A stretch of 64,000 nt of DNA. Source: Siphonodentalium dalli (lineage: Eukaryota > Mollusca > Scaphopoda > Gadilida > Siphonodentaliidae). Numbering within the stretch: the first letter of the stretch is position 1; each line of letters starts with the position of its first letter. The notes beneath the pieces were generated by a model. That model saw only the letters and a program-made list of their open reading frames with translations, was not told where the DNA came from and searched no databases. The translations under genes were made by a program, and so were the position numbers. Positions 47,710 through 59,886 of the stretch are shown in pieces. The stretch is from contig CP136068.1 of the NCBI GenBank assembly GCA_032622095.1, positions 6,981,314-7,045,313 of the forward strand. The letters are read 5' to 3'.

Positions 47710-49740
47710 TGATCATTGGAGCGGCGTGTATGAATACAGTATACAGTGAGTTGCTGAATTGTCATGTGTGAGGTGTATATGAAAGTACGGAAGGTATAAG
47801 TGGTCGTGTGTGTGGGTATTCGTATATCTGGAAGGGCTCACCATTGGTGAGGTGTATATGTATACATGGATTGACCCTATGGTCATGGGTATGGCGAATA
47901 TGTATACATGTAGTGGCTGTATGGTCCATAGTGAGATGAATATGTATGCACTGAGTGAATGTATGATCGTGAATGTGGTGCATATGTATACATATAGTGA
48001 CTATATGGTCACGTGCCAGGTGTAGGAGTACACCTGGTGTTCATCAATGGTGAATCGTGGCTGTATCGTCATTTGTGGTATGTACGGGTATAACCAAGTA
48101 TGGCTATATGGTCAGGTGTACGTGTATAAAGTGGGTGACTATATTGTCGTTTGTGTGGTGTTTATGTACATATGGAGTGACTGAGGTAATGGGTGTGTTG
48201 GGAGTACCTTGGGTGGCTATTGCTTTCCACAATAACTCAAGGATATGTTAATCAATAGAGAGGTCATGTCAGAGAGTTCTCCATCTTGATGGTGTTTATG
48301 TACATGGTGGAAACGTTAAACGTGGAAAGCGGTAGCCACCCATTATCACACAGTCATTCCATATATACATAAACACCACATACACAACAATATAGTGACG
48401 TAATGTTTATACGTACACCTGACCAATTACCACGGATGACCATACATCCATGAGTCACAATGGAGGCCCACCGGGTATACTCCTAAACACGACCCATAAC
48501 CATATAGTCACTCCGTGTATATCCATGCATTCACCTCACGATTGGCCATACGGTAATACCCTGTATACATATTCTCCACACAGATGGTCAAATAGACATT
48601 CAATATATACATCAACACCACAAAAATGACCATAGAGTCACTCCAGGTATACATATGGACCTCACCAATGACCATATAGCAACTTGCTTCATACACATAC
48701 CCTCACCATGCCACCTGGTAGACTCCTTCACCTGACATATGTCCATATAGTCACCCCGTGTTTACCTATTCAAAAAATGCAAACATGATCATGGTCAATC
48801 CTTGTATACATATTCACCTCACCATTGGCCATGTCACTCCATGTATCCCTATGTGTCGCACCATAGCCGAATAGCGACACAAGATATACGAATACACCCC
48901 AGCTATGTCAGAAAAGTCACTCCATGTATGCATATGCACCCCATCCATGGCCATATAGCCACTCGCTGTATACACATACCCCTCGCACATGGCCATATAA
49001 CAACACGTGTGTATACCGTATAACCTACACATGACCATACCGCCACGAGTCACCAAGCAGGAACACCAGGTATACTCATACACTTGACACATGACCATTT
49101 AGTCACTCCCTGTATAGATATTCATTACATTATTGATCATACAGTCACTACTTGTATACCTACATGTACTCATATCACCAGTGACCATACAGTCACTACA
49201 GCATACCAATTCGACACACATAGTCATGTAACCACTCGATATATACATATGCAGCTCTCCCTAGACCATAGAGTCACTCCAGGTATACATATACACCTCA
49301 TCAACGGCCATTCAGCCCTTCCAGGTATACAAAAAACCTGCACTAACGACAACTCATACCTTCCATACTTGCATTATTATACCATCCATGATCACACCGA
49401 CAACAGATGCACATCCCACCCATGACCTTACAGTCACTCCATATATACATAATAAACACATAGATGACCATGTAACTATATTCATACACCACATCAATGT
49501 CCATACAGGTACATCGGGTGCACCCGTACGGGATATACACAACCACGCAACATACAGTCACTCCATTCATACCGATTCACCTCACACATGACCATGACCT
49601 CTCCCTGTATATCTATACAGCTTACAATGGACAACCCACACATAAACATATAGTCACTCATTGTATACCTATTCACACCATTCATGACATACAATAACTC
49701 CCTGTATACCTATTCACCTCAACTATGATCATAGAGTAAC
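47710..49740. repeat. 42-bp minisatellite with an internal orientation switch
   Basis: From 47,830 units read like TATGTATACATG, TATGGTCA and TGGTGA, with period 42 (for example the units starting at about 47,858 and 47,900). After about 48,250 the same words are inverted (GACCATATAGTCACTCC, GTATACATATTCACCTCA) and continue degenerate to 49,740. The turn carries an inverted pair, GTGGCTATTGCTTTCCAC and GTGGAAAGCGGTAGCCAC. Since 42 is a multiple of three, long open frames of 14-residue repeats arise on both strands; these are not genes. Confidence 0.85.
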
Positions 49741-50347
49741 TCCCTGACTACCATCTTGGCATCTTGATATTTTTTGTTACCATAATGGACCAGAATAGCC
49801 ACAGTTTATGGTTAATCTCGGTTCCGTCTCAACGTTCTGCCCATTTCCATTCAATAATATGGCCAGAATCACAAAAGAGGTTCTCGGCAAAATTCCATAC
49901 TTTAAAATGAATTTGTCATGCCCCATACGGAATTGGGACAACCAGAATAGAACATATAGTTGTCAGTTAATTAACTAACACGTATAATAACCAAGTGAGT
50001 CACAATTTACTACCTTTTCGGATAACACAGAGAATAATGTTCAGGATATATGTAAAAAAGCAATTTGGTCTATAGATACCGTAGTGTGACACATTTAAGA
50101 TAGACCAAAACAATAAACACATTTGAATCCAGAGACAGTTACATTTTACCAATGATAGTTGCATTTTACTTGAAAAAATGGTCTATACATGAAAAGTTAA
50201 TTTTTGCCGATATTTATGTCAAGTTTTTGAGAGAAAAGTCCAATATTTTTGGTGATGTCAGTGGTAACAATAGTAACAATTAACCATAGTGCATCAGATA
50301 TTATTCCATATGTCTGCATATAATACATAATACCATTTTATCTGCAG
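49741..50347. other. Intron sequence, nothing recognised
   Basis: One short inverted pair (TTGGTCTATAGATACC near 50,068 and GATAGACCAAA near 50,099). No gene was seen. Confidence 0.45.
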
Positions 50348-50461
50348 ACATAAAAGAATGCTCATCATCGCCTTGTCAGAACTGTGGAACCTGCAGCGAC
50401 GGCGTCAACTCATACGTTTGTAATTGTTTTATTGGATACATGGGCACCAACTGCGAAATTG
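50348..50461 (+). CDS. EGF-like domain exon 5, with an extra cysteine
   Basis: A 114-nt exon between TTATCTGCAG and GTGTGTAA, phase 1-1. It encodes DIKECSSSPCQNCGTC, then SDGVNSYVCNCFIGYMGTNCEIG. It has the EGF spacing but seven Cys: the usual GG before T-C is C-G (QNCGTC). The calcium motif is DIKEC (Lys for Asp). C-S-S-S-P-C and CSDGVNSYVC keep the O-glucose and Asp-hydroxylation consensus. It is the last EGF exon visible; 13.5 kb of repeats follow, so the next exon is outside the window or the gene ends differently. Confidence 0.88.
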
Positions 50462-50535
50462 GTGTGTAATCTTGTTACCAGCCTGTTCACCTGAAACCCG
50501 CATATTAACTGCGTATAATAACATTTGTTTTAGGT

Positions 50536-50786
50536 AGATAATCTTATTAGAATCGCCTCATTTTGAGTCGATGTTGAGTTGAAACTGAGAGCATTTTGGT
50601 TACATCACCGACTGATAATTGTGCGATTTTAAGCAGATTAGGTGCGGACAATTACAAAAATAAGTCAACTATTGCCTTTTCAAGTGTACGCCCTTTAACA
50701 TGTGTTTTTACTGTGCCCAGCACCATAACACAAACAAACGGCGATGAGTTCTTTATATGGTTATTTCGTAATCATATAATCACATT
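50536..50786 (+). repeat. Dispersed repeat related to 15,180-15,420
   Basis: GGTAGATAATCT, AGAATCGCCTCATTTTG, AGTCGATGTTGAG, CCCTTTAACATGTG and AATCATATAATCACAT match the inverse of the earlier segment, with gaps. Confidence 0.5.
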
Positions 50787-52048
50787 ATTTCAGCCAAACC
50801 TTGGCTGTTTATTTCACACCTGTTTCGGGGATAACCTGTGTGTCGACTGAGAACCTGTGTGTCAATTGAGGAGAACACACGGAGGATTTGTGTAAATGTT
50901 AGCCCAAACGACATTTCGAAGTAACGACGGCTTTGTTGTTTATTTCGAGGAATAATACCGCATCATATGAATTCAGCCCAAATATATTGACAGGTCTCAA
51001 GGGTCTAACTCTATACTGAGCAATAAAAAACTAATATTAATAAATACCGAGTATATTTAATTTAACGCCAATGGGTCGTTTATGTGCGTTTAAGAGTGTA
51101 TTTATGCCTAAAGCAAAGTGAAATAACGATCTTAAAATGAATTGGCCGGTATATGTTATTAGTTATCAGGGTTACCAGGGTCGTAGTTGCATAAATTACA
51201 ATATATTTTATGTTTATGCTAAGATAACTTGATCGGTATTGAGGTTAACACAAATCCCATATATGGAATTTCCAAATATGGAAAGTGACTTGCGCAAAAC
51301 AGATACAATGGTCTTACTAAAAACGAAGCAATAATGATAACAACAAACACCGACCCAGTTAAATAATGACATTAAATGGCGCTGTATTGTGTCTTTAAGA
51401 GTGTGTTGATGTCTCTATCATGTGATTAACTAATTAAAAATTATTTCGCCTACATATTTCGATAATTATCAGGTCCGCAGTTCGATTATGAAACGTTAAG
51501 ATTATTGCTTGGTATTTGTTTCAAATCAGATAGCTGCATCTCGGTTATCTGGATCAGATATATTTATAGCGTCGAAGCGAAGAAATGTTGTCAAATTCCA
51601 CGTCTGAATACGCGGCTTATTCTCACATATACCGTGTTTATATCAGTTTTATTCTATGTGTTGTTGTGTATTGTATTACTTTGATCAATGTAGCGCTTTT
51701 GTTATTCTCACAAAAGGTAAATTTGATGCGTGTTTGATGCGTGTTTACATTTCAAAATTGCGTCTGCCATGTACAGTAACACTAACAGTGCGACGGAATT
51801 CCACATGTCCGAGCGCCATTGATTCCTTAATTACGAGACTAATTTATCGAATGAGGTCAAATTTTCGCATATAACAAGACTCGTATGTTATTCTGCACCA
51901 TTCTGACGAGTGCCGACTTTCATTTCGCATTATTTTGGTTTTTATCGAAAAATAATCGTTCTCTATGCCTATGGACTGGAGATTCCAATTTCCCATGTAA
52001 ATTTGTTCAACCAAAAAAAATTCATTGTTTTGCCAATTTCAAGCTAGT

Positions 52049-52306
52049 TTATAGCATGGTCATGGCATAATTTGGCCTAGCGAGTGTCGGTAGACGTTTC
52101 TTGAGTGTACACAACAAATTTTGGTCCCAACGAAGCAGGCTAAAATCCTGAAATTTGTCAATTTTACTTTGCGTGTGAAGAAAATATTCATTTAAACTTC
52201 CAAAATTGGTTGAAATATGCTCAACAACATTCAGTTGAATGGTGACATTATTTATAGTCACCGAATAACTTTCACGATGAATCAAATTTGTTTTTATTGG
52301 TGACAA
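52049..52306 (-). other. Small conserved open frame, copy A
   Basis: Encodes VTINNVTIQLNVVEHISTNF and GSLNEYFLHTQS. The same stretch is open in copy B (58,504-58,716), where the downstream part is frameshifted. It may be a remnant of a transposon protein or simply unmutated non-coding DNA. No family was recognised. Confidence 0.25.
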
Positions 52307-52822
52307 TTATGTCGCGAGAGATAAAAATGTAAATTTTTAAAAGAAAATGTAAAATTTTAGCTCATTTTAAGACTTTAATTGCTTGTAGATCGGTGTTAAT
52401 TATCTTCGTCAATGATGTCATGCCACGCTTGTTAATAATTCATTTGTTCGGAAATAGTTATTGGGGGTCGAAATGTATAAAATTTATCTACCACCACTTC
52501 CAAAAACAACACCTGTAAACAATAACGCTCTTTGTTCCATGCAATGGAAATGGCTATTTATTGTCCTGATAACAGTGATATAAATGAATGCCTAAAATTA
52601 GTATTATCCTGAAATAAATTTATGCCACTTTGGCGAACATGGGAACCACGGTACAATTTATGCCATTTAGGCACACTTCAGAGTGAAATCAGGGCTTATA
52701 TTTCGGCGAGAATCCAAATCTAGATTCTCGTAAATATTCTCGCAAATTACCCTGGATTCTCGTGAAAAAGTATATATGGATTCTCGCAAAATCAGATGAA
52801 ATATATGCCCTGGAAATATAGC

Positions 52823-54761
52823 AAATCGTTTAATGCTTTAGAATTTTTGTTTTCGGAGATTTATATATATGCTTAAAGACATATTATGGACTTGTTATGG
52901 ACTTTTTCGGGTGCGAGAAATTGATAAGTTAGTGCTCAGGCACTTTGCCAACCTGGGGAATGTTATCATTCTACTAACATCACTGAAAATTTCCAAAAAA
53001 ATCTACCACACCACTTCATAGAGAACATCGTCTGAACTACTCCAAATTGTAAATATTTACATCTCGATTCGGGGCGCAACTATCGGCTATAATTAAACAA
53101 AAATGATTTCGCCATCGAGAGTCATTGCATTTAACTAATATATAAGAATGACGTTGTGTATCATCCATTTGGATTAATATTCGTAACGAATAACAACTTT
53201 GAGAAAGATTATTCTTAATTTCTATTTGATCACTCTGCCCGGTGTCTGCCGGAGTGTTTCACATCACTTTAATCAAGGAAGTCTGTTCAGAAAAACTGCA
53301 TTTCAAGAAATCGTTTAATGCTTTAGAATTTTTGTTTTCGGAGATTTATATATATGCTTAAAGACATATTATGGACTTGTTATGGACTTTTTCGGGTGCG
53401 AGAAATTGATAAGTTAGTGCTCAGGCACTTTGCCAACCTGGGGAATGTTATCATTCTACTAACATCACTGAAAATTTCCAAAAAAATCTACCACACCACT
53501 TCATAGAGAACATCGTCTGAACTACTCCAAATTGTAAATATTTACATCTCGATTCGGGGCGCAACTATCGGCTATAATTAAACAAAAATGATTTCGCCAT
53601 CGAGAGTCCTTGCATTTAACTAATATATAAGAATGACGTTGTGTATCATCCATTTGGATTAATATTCGTAACGAATAACACCTTTGAGAAAGATTATTCT
53701 TAATTTCTATTTGATCACTCTGCCCGGTGTCTGCCGGAGTGTTTCACATCACTTTAATCAAGGAAGTCTGTTCAGAAAAACTGCATTTCAAGAAATCGTT
53801 TAATGCTTTAGAATTTTGGTTTTCGGAGATTTATATATATGCTTAAAGACATATTATGGACTTGTTATGGACTTTTTCGGGTGCGAGAAATTGATAAGTT
53901 AGTGCTCAGGCACTTTGCCAACCTGGGGAATGTTATCATTCTACTAACATCACTGAAAATTTCCAAAAAAATCTACCACACCACTTCATAGAGAACATCG
54001 TCTGAACTACTCCAAATTGTAAATATTTACATCTCGATTCGGGGCGCAACTATCGGCTATAATTAAACAAAAATGATTTCGCCATCGAGAGTCATTGCAT
54101 TTAACTAATATATAAGAATGACGTTGTGTATCATCCATTTGGATTAATATTCGTAACGAATAACAACTTTGAGAAAGATTATTCTTAATTTCTATTTGAT
54201 CACTCTGCCCGGTGTCTGCCGGAGTGTTTCACATCACTTTAATCAAGGAAGTCTGTTCAGAAAAACTGCATTTCAAGAAATCGTTTAATGCTTTAGAATT
54301 TTGGTTTTCGGAGATTTATATATATGCTTAAAGACATATTATGGACTTGTTATGGACTTTTTCGGGTGCGAGAAATTGATAAGTTAGTGCTCAGGCACTT
54401 TGCCAGCCTGGGGAATGTTATCATTCTACTAACATCACTGAAAATTTCCAAAAAATCTACCACACCACTTCATAGAGAACATCGTCTGAACTACTCCAAA
54501 TTGTAAATATTTACATCTCGATTCGGGGCGCAACTATCGGCTATAATTAAACAAAAATGATTTCGCCATCGAGAGTCATTGCATTTAACTAATATATAAG
54601 AATGACGTTGTGTATCATCCATTTAGATTAATATTCGTAACAAATAACTACTTTGAGAAAGATTATTCTTAATTTCTATTTGATCACTCTGCCCGTTGTC
54701 TGCCGGAGTGTTTCACATCACTTTAATCAAGGAAGACTGTTCAGAAAAACTGCATTTCAAG
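52823..54761 (+). repeat. Four tandem units of 485 bp
   Basis: Units 52,823-53,307, 53,308-53,792, 53,793-54,277 and 54,278-54,761 (the last is 1 bp shorter). Each starts AAATCGTTTAATGC and ends GCATTTCAAG. They are near identical: units 3 and 4 share TTTGGTTTTC where 1 and 2 have TTTTGTTTTC, and unit 4 has several extra changes. Copy B has a single unit at 59,340-59,823. Confidence 0.95.
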
Positions 54762-54829
54762 ATCACCAAACAACTTTCCTTTTTAGGGCCACCACATCTT
54801 TCCAAAGATTTACTTCTTCCATTTTGCTA

Positions 54830-55085
54830 TCAAAGACCGAAAAATGTCGTTAAACTAGAGATCCAAATACCCACTAGGGCCCCTATATCTTGAAATATTA
54901 AAGACCGAGAATGTCGTTAAACTATAAAGACCGAAAAATGTCGTTAAACTAGAGATCCAAATACCCCCTATATCTTGAGATATTATAAAGACCGAAAAAT
55001 GTCATTAAACTATTAAAGACCGAAAAATGTCGTTAAACTACGAAGACCGAAAAATGTCGTTAAACTAGAGATCCAAACATCCCCA
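54830..55085 (+). repeat. Short tandem repeat AAAGACCGAAAAATGTCGTT, copy A
   Basis: About seven degenerate copies of AAAGACCGAAAAATGTCGTT-AAACTA, some followed by GAGATCCAAATACCCC. The same array is in copy B at 59,887-60,074 and 60,376-60,445. Confidence 0.85.
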
Positions 55086-55390
55086 TCCCCTATTTTTTTT
55101 AGACAATTAAGAACGAAATATGTCGTTACACCATTAATACATAATTTGTGTTTATGAAAGTCTGGCACCCATTAGCAGTTTGTTTTCAGTACATTTTAAT
55201 ATTCATTGGAACGTAAACAATTATTCGCTGACAGAAATCATGTTAATATCGCCTTTCGTTACTGGTTTCCTCGACTCAAATATTTCTCACTGCTCAATAC
55301 TTATAATTAAAAAAAATGTCTGTGTTTTGTGTCACTTCTTAATAGCATTATGTATTCTGCTATTGACAAGACAAAAAGTTGCAGTATACC

Positions 55391-55889
55391 TTAAAGGTAC
55401 GGAAGGCCTTGGTGGGTATCCTGTGAACATATTTCCACCTGTCAAAAACCGCTACAAACGAAAATAATATTCAAATCTAGACATACTTTATTAATATACA
55501 AATGAGAAATATCTCATAAACAGTATGTTATTGTCGTAAATTTGACGATTGCTATGTAAACAAAGCATAAAAAGTTACTTTCTTGGTGTTTCTTTATATT
55601 ATGATGGTAAATATAAAGAGCGTTCTTTGTTGCTAAATTCCTTATTTGGAAATAATAAAGCGCGTTTATACCATTTGTGTGTGATTAGCCAGTAGCATTG
55701 TGCTGCCTTCTATAACACAATCAGACTCTTGTTTAGGTAAACAATTAGTAGGTCTTTATGTGAGCATGATGTTTACGCGATAGTGATCGTATATTTGAAC
55801 CAAAATGTATGCGTTTTAATATTTTTCTGTTTACGGTGTTTGGAACAAATATGAATATTTTCGACAACTAAGCCCCCTCGTCCCATTAA
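55391..55889 (+). mobile_element. TTAA-flanked MITE, copy 3
   Basis: TTAA, AGGTACGGAAGGCCTTGG at the left; the right end is degraded (GACAACTAAGCCCCCTCGTCCCATTAA). It shares AAAGAGCGTTCTTTGTTGCT and CTGTTTACGGTGTTTGGAAC with the copy at 14.1 kb. Confidence 0.75.
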
Positions 55890-56657
55890 TATAATTAATA
55901 TAACATCCCTCATCCAATAATCTCCAAATTGCATATCTAATTTCAATCCTAGTTACACGTCACGCCGCCCCTCATCATTTGCCAATTGTACACCCTTTTT
56001 TTTGCTGCTGCTGCAACTGTTCAATTTCTTTAAAAATTATTGAAAAAATGGCCCTCCCGTCCGCCGACATTTACCTCTGATTTTGTTTTGATCATCGGTC
56101 CGCACCAAAATTGAGCACACGTCCCTATATAATATACCTATTTAAACCGAGTATACACGGTGGTGTAATAGATCAACCGTTAATTTAACCGTTTAGGTAG
56201 CATATTTCCACGTATACGTTATCACGACAAATCCCTGCTGATCTGTTATTAATGAACCAAACACTTAACATGTCAACACACTCTGGCCCGCCAATGCTAC
56301 AGTGTATAAACGTAACGGGGCAAATATGCACATTATATTGGCAGCTAACGAGAGCATTCATCATCAGCAAGCTGCTCACCCCTTTTAGCCGATACGATAG
56401 AAACTAAACGATTTGTTACTTCTAATTACCCGTACTTAATTACACTATTTGCGTGTTAATAAAGTACGACCCTATTACCACTAAAGGTGAAACATGGGAT
56501 TTAGAACATTAATATTCACTCTTACATAGTTCCACATGCAAGGTTCGTCTTGTGTAATCGTATGTCAGTTGTAACGTTGTGAAACTGCAACCGAACTGAA
56601 TTATTCTATGCTAAATAGTTCATGGCTGACCTGATGCATGCATCTTAGTTTTCTTGT

Positions 56658-57195
56658 AATCACATAATGTACATATTCCACATTATACGTCGATTATGTG
56701 CGTATTAGCTCGAAGAAATGTTGCTTTTATGGACCAGTGACTCCAACATTGCTGCAACTGTGTTTCGTTGTATTTAATAACCAGTGGTCAATGTGTTCAC
56801 AACGGAAAAAATACGCCCACATGAATCGACAACACAGTATTCAACCATCAAATTAATCGGGAGATATTGTGCTTTTTTCCGGGATGAAACCCTTCTTAAT
56901 TATGAAGACACTCGTTGAGATGATTTATCCTATACATAACACATGCATACCACTCTACCTCTCTACCTCTCTACTGATATATATGTAATGACATAGCTTC
57001 CTACTAATTAATACTAGATCGTGCACTAAGTGTGTACAATCACCAGATCATTTCCTACGAAACGATACCGCCGACGGATACATTTTGCAAACTTCGTCAA
57101 ACACACGTCCTGTGTGTATATAAATATATTTGACGGCAGTTATTGCTTCCGAAGAGAAGGAGTTCAGTGCGCAAATTTTAGTTAAGTGTTTGATC
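56658..57195. other. Spacer between the two segmental copies
   Basis: The 538 bp here has no counterpart after copy B within the window. No gene was seen. Confidence 0.5.
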
Positions 57196-58503
57196 ATTTC
57201 ACCCAAACCTTGGGTGTTTATTTCACACCACTTTCTGGGATAACCTGTGTGTCGACTGAGAACATGCGTGCCAATTGAGGAGAACACGCGAAGGATTTGT
57301 GTAAATGTTAGCCCAAACGACATTTCGAAGTAACGACTGCTTTGTTGTTTATTTCGAGGAATAATACCGCATCATATGAATTCAGCCCAAATATATTGAC
57401 AGGTGTCAAGGGTCTAACTCTATACTGAGCAATAAAAAACTAATATAATAAATACCGAGTATATTTAATTTAACGCCAATGGGTCGTTTATGTGCGTTTA
57501 AGAGTGTATATATACCTAAAGCAAAGTCAAATAACGATCTTAAAATGAATTGCCCGGTATATTTTATTAGTTATCAGAGTTACCAGGGTCGTAGTTGCAT
57601 AAATTACAATATATTTTTATGCTAAGATAATTGCGTGGTAATTTGTTTGTAATGGATTTATCAGTATTCAGGTTAACACAAATCCCATATATGGAAATTC
57701 CAAATATGGAAAGTGACTTGCGCATGCGCAAAACAGATACAATGGTCTTACTAAAAACGAAGCAATACACGATTGATATCAACAATCACCGACGCAGTTA
57801 AATAATGACATTAGATGGTCGTGTATTTCGTCTTTAAGAGTGTGTTAATGTCTAAATCGTGTGATTAACTACTTAAAAATTATTTCGACTACATATTTCG
57901 ATAATTATCAGGTCCGCAGTTCGATCATGAACATATTTCTGATTTTTATGTTAAGATTATTGCTTGGTATTTCACACTTTTTCTCCGAGTCGAGCCGGGG
58001 CTGGAGTACACTTTTTAGTGACCATAAATCTATACCTTCCGTTTGCCGAATAACCGAAGAAATTTTGTCAACTGTTTCCACGTTTATTCTCACTTATACC
58101 GTGTTTATATCCGTTTTATCCTATTTGTTGTTGTGTATTGCATTACTTTGATCAAGTCTGCGCTTGTGTTATTCTCACAAAAGGTAATGCGTGTTTACAT
58201 TTCACAATTCTACTGCATAACGCGTCACCGCCTGATTACAGTCTGCGAGTGCGACGGAAAATTTTTTCACATGTCCGAGCGCCATTAATTCCTTAAATAC
58301 GACACTATTTAATCGAATGAGGTCAAATATTCGCATATAACTTGACTCATATGTTATTCTGCACAATTCTGGCCAGTGCCGACTTTCATTTCGCATTACT
58401 TTCGTTTTTATCGAAATATAACCGTTTTCTATGGAGATTCCCATGTAAATTTGTTCAACCAAAAAAATTCATAGTTTTGCCAATTTCAAGCTAGTTTAAT
58501 ACT

Positions 58504-58716
58504 TTATAGCATGGTCAGGGCATAATCTGGCCTATCGAGTGATGGTAGACGTTCCTTCAGTGTGCACAACAAATATTTGGTCCCAACAAAGCAGGCTAAA
58601 ATCCTGAAATTTGTCAATTGACTTTGAGTGTGAAGAAAATATTCATTTAAACTTCCAAAATTGGTTGAAATATGCTCAACAACATTCAGTTGAATGGTGA
58701 CATTATTTATAGTCAC
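58504..58716 (-). other. Small conserved open frame, copy B
   Basis: Shares MTINNVTIQLNVVEHISTNF and the following stretch with 52,049-52,306, then diverges after HTQS through a small indel. Weak evidence for a gene. Confidence 0.25.
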
Positions 58717-58724
58717 CGACTAAC

Positions 58725-59130
58725 TTCCACGATGAATAAAATTTGTTTTTATTGATGACAATTATGTCGCGAGTCATAAAATGTTAATTTTCTGAAGAAA
58801 AAAAATTCATTGTTTCGCCAATTTCAAGCTAGTATTGAGCATGGTCAGGGCATTACATATAATGATTAAGATTGCTAAAGAACTGAAATAATGAAATGGG
58901 AAACTTTTACTGACATCTGGTAAGGATTGAGGAGCAGATGCTAGAGGCCCCCCACCCCCACCCCCCATGGAATACGGAATACCACTTAACACAGAAGTTG
59001 GAATACGGAATACCATATGGAATACATAAAATTATATGAAAACTTCCACGATGAATCATATTTGTTTTTATTGGTGACAATTTATGTCGCGAGTGATAAA
59101 AATGTAAATTTTCTGAAGAAAAAAAATTAA
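58725..59130 (+). repeat. Local direct repeat in copy B, with a C-rich tract
   Basis: CTTCCACGATGAATAAAATT, GACAATTATGTCGCGAGT and TTTTCTGAAGAAAAAAAATT occur at about 58,725-58,812 and again at 59,041-59,130. Between them is CCCCCCACCCCCACCCCCC at 58,948 and two GGAATACGGAATACCA words. Confidence 0.7.
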
Positions 59131-59337
59131 TTGGATTGCGAATTTCAAGCTAGTTTATAGCGAACATGGGAACCAAGGTACAATTTATGCCATTTAGGCA
59201 CACTTCAGAGTGAAATCTGGGCTTATATTTCGGCAAGAATCCAAATCTAGATTCTCGCAAATTACCCTGGATTCTCATGAAAAAGTATATATGGATTCTC
59301 GCAAAATCAGATGAAATATATGCCCTAGTGGAAATAT

Positions 59338-59823
59338 AGCAAATCGTTTAATGCTTTAGAATTTTTGTTTTCGGAGATTGATATATATGTTTAAAGACAT
59401 ATTATGGACTTTTTCGGGAGCGAGAAATTGATAAGTTAGTGCTCAGGCACTTTTCCAACCTGGGGAATGTTATCATTCTACTAGCATCACTGAAAATTTC
59501 CAAAAAGATCTACCACACCACTTCATATAGAACATTGTCTGAACTACTCCAAATTGTAAATATTTACATCTCGATTCGGGGCGCAACTATCGGCTGTAAT
59601 TAAACAAAAATCATTTTGCCATCGAGAGTCATTGCATTTAACTAATATATAAGAATGACGTTGTGTAACATCCATTTGGATTAATATTCGTAACAAATAA
59701 CTACTTTGAGAAAGATTATTCTTAATTTCTATTTATTTGATCACTCTGCCCGGTGTCTGCCGGAGTGTTTCACATCACTTTAATCAAGGAAGACTGTTAA
59801 GAAAAACTGCATTTCAAGACCAC
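59338..59823 (+). repeat. 485-bp repeat family, single unit in copy B
   Basis: AAATCGTTTAATGC to GCATTTCAAG, flanked like the outer edges of the array in copy A, with small indels. Confidence 0.9.
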
Positions 59824-59886
59824 CAAACAACTTTCCTTTTTAGGGCCACCACATCTTCCAAATATGTACTTCTTCCATTTTGCTAT

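Larger units (their letters stand above)
50787..56657 (+). repeat. Segmental duplication, copy A
   Basis: Direct repeat of 57,196-63,960. Starts CCAAACCTTGG, GATAACCTGTGTGTCGACTG; ends GCATCTTAGTTTTCTTGT. Shared order: AATAATACCGCATCATATG, TTTAACGCCAATGGGTCG, ATTTGTTTTTATTG, AGAATCCAAATCTAGATTCTC, the 485-bp family, AAAGACCGAAAAATGTCG repeats, the TTAA MITE and ACTCTGGCCCGCCAATGC. A holds four 485-bp units where B has one. No gene is recognised. Confidence 0.9.

Noticed and set aside
47810-49697. Several 60-110-codon frames rich in His, Thr, Tyr and Met on both strands
   Set aside because: They follow the 42-bp repeat in all frames, with no start context, splice sites or domain; they are artefacts of the repeat period.
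54324-54506. Sixty-codon frame in the fourth 485-bp unit
   Set aside because: It is open only because of a 1-bp deletion; the other three units do not keep the frame.
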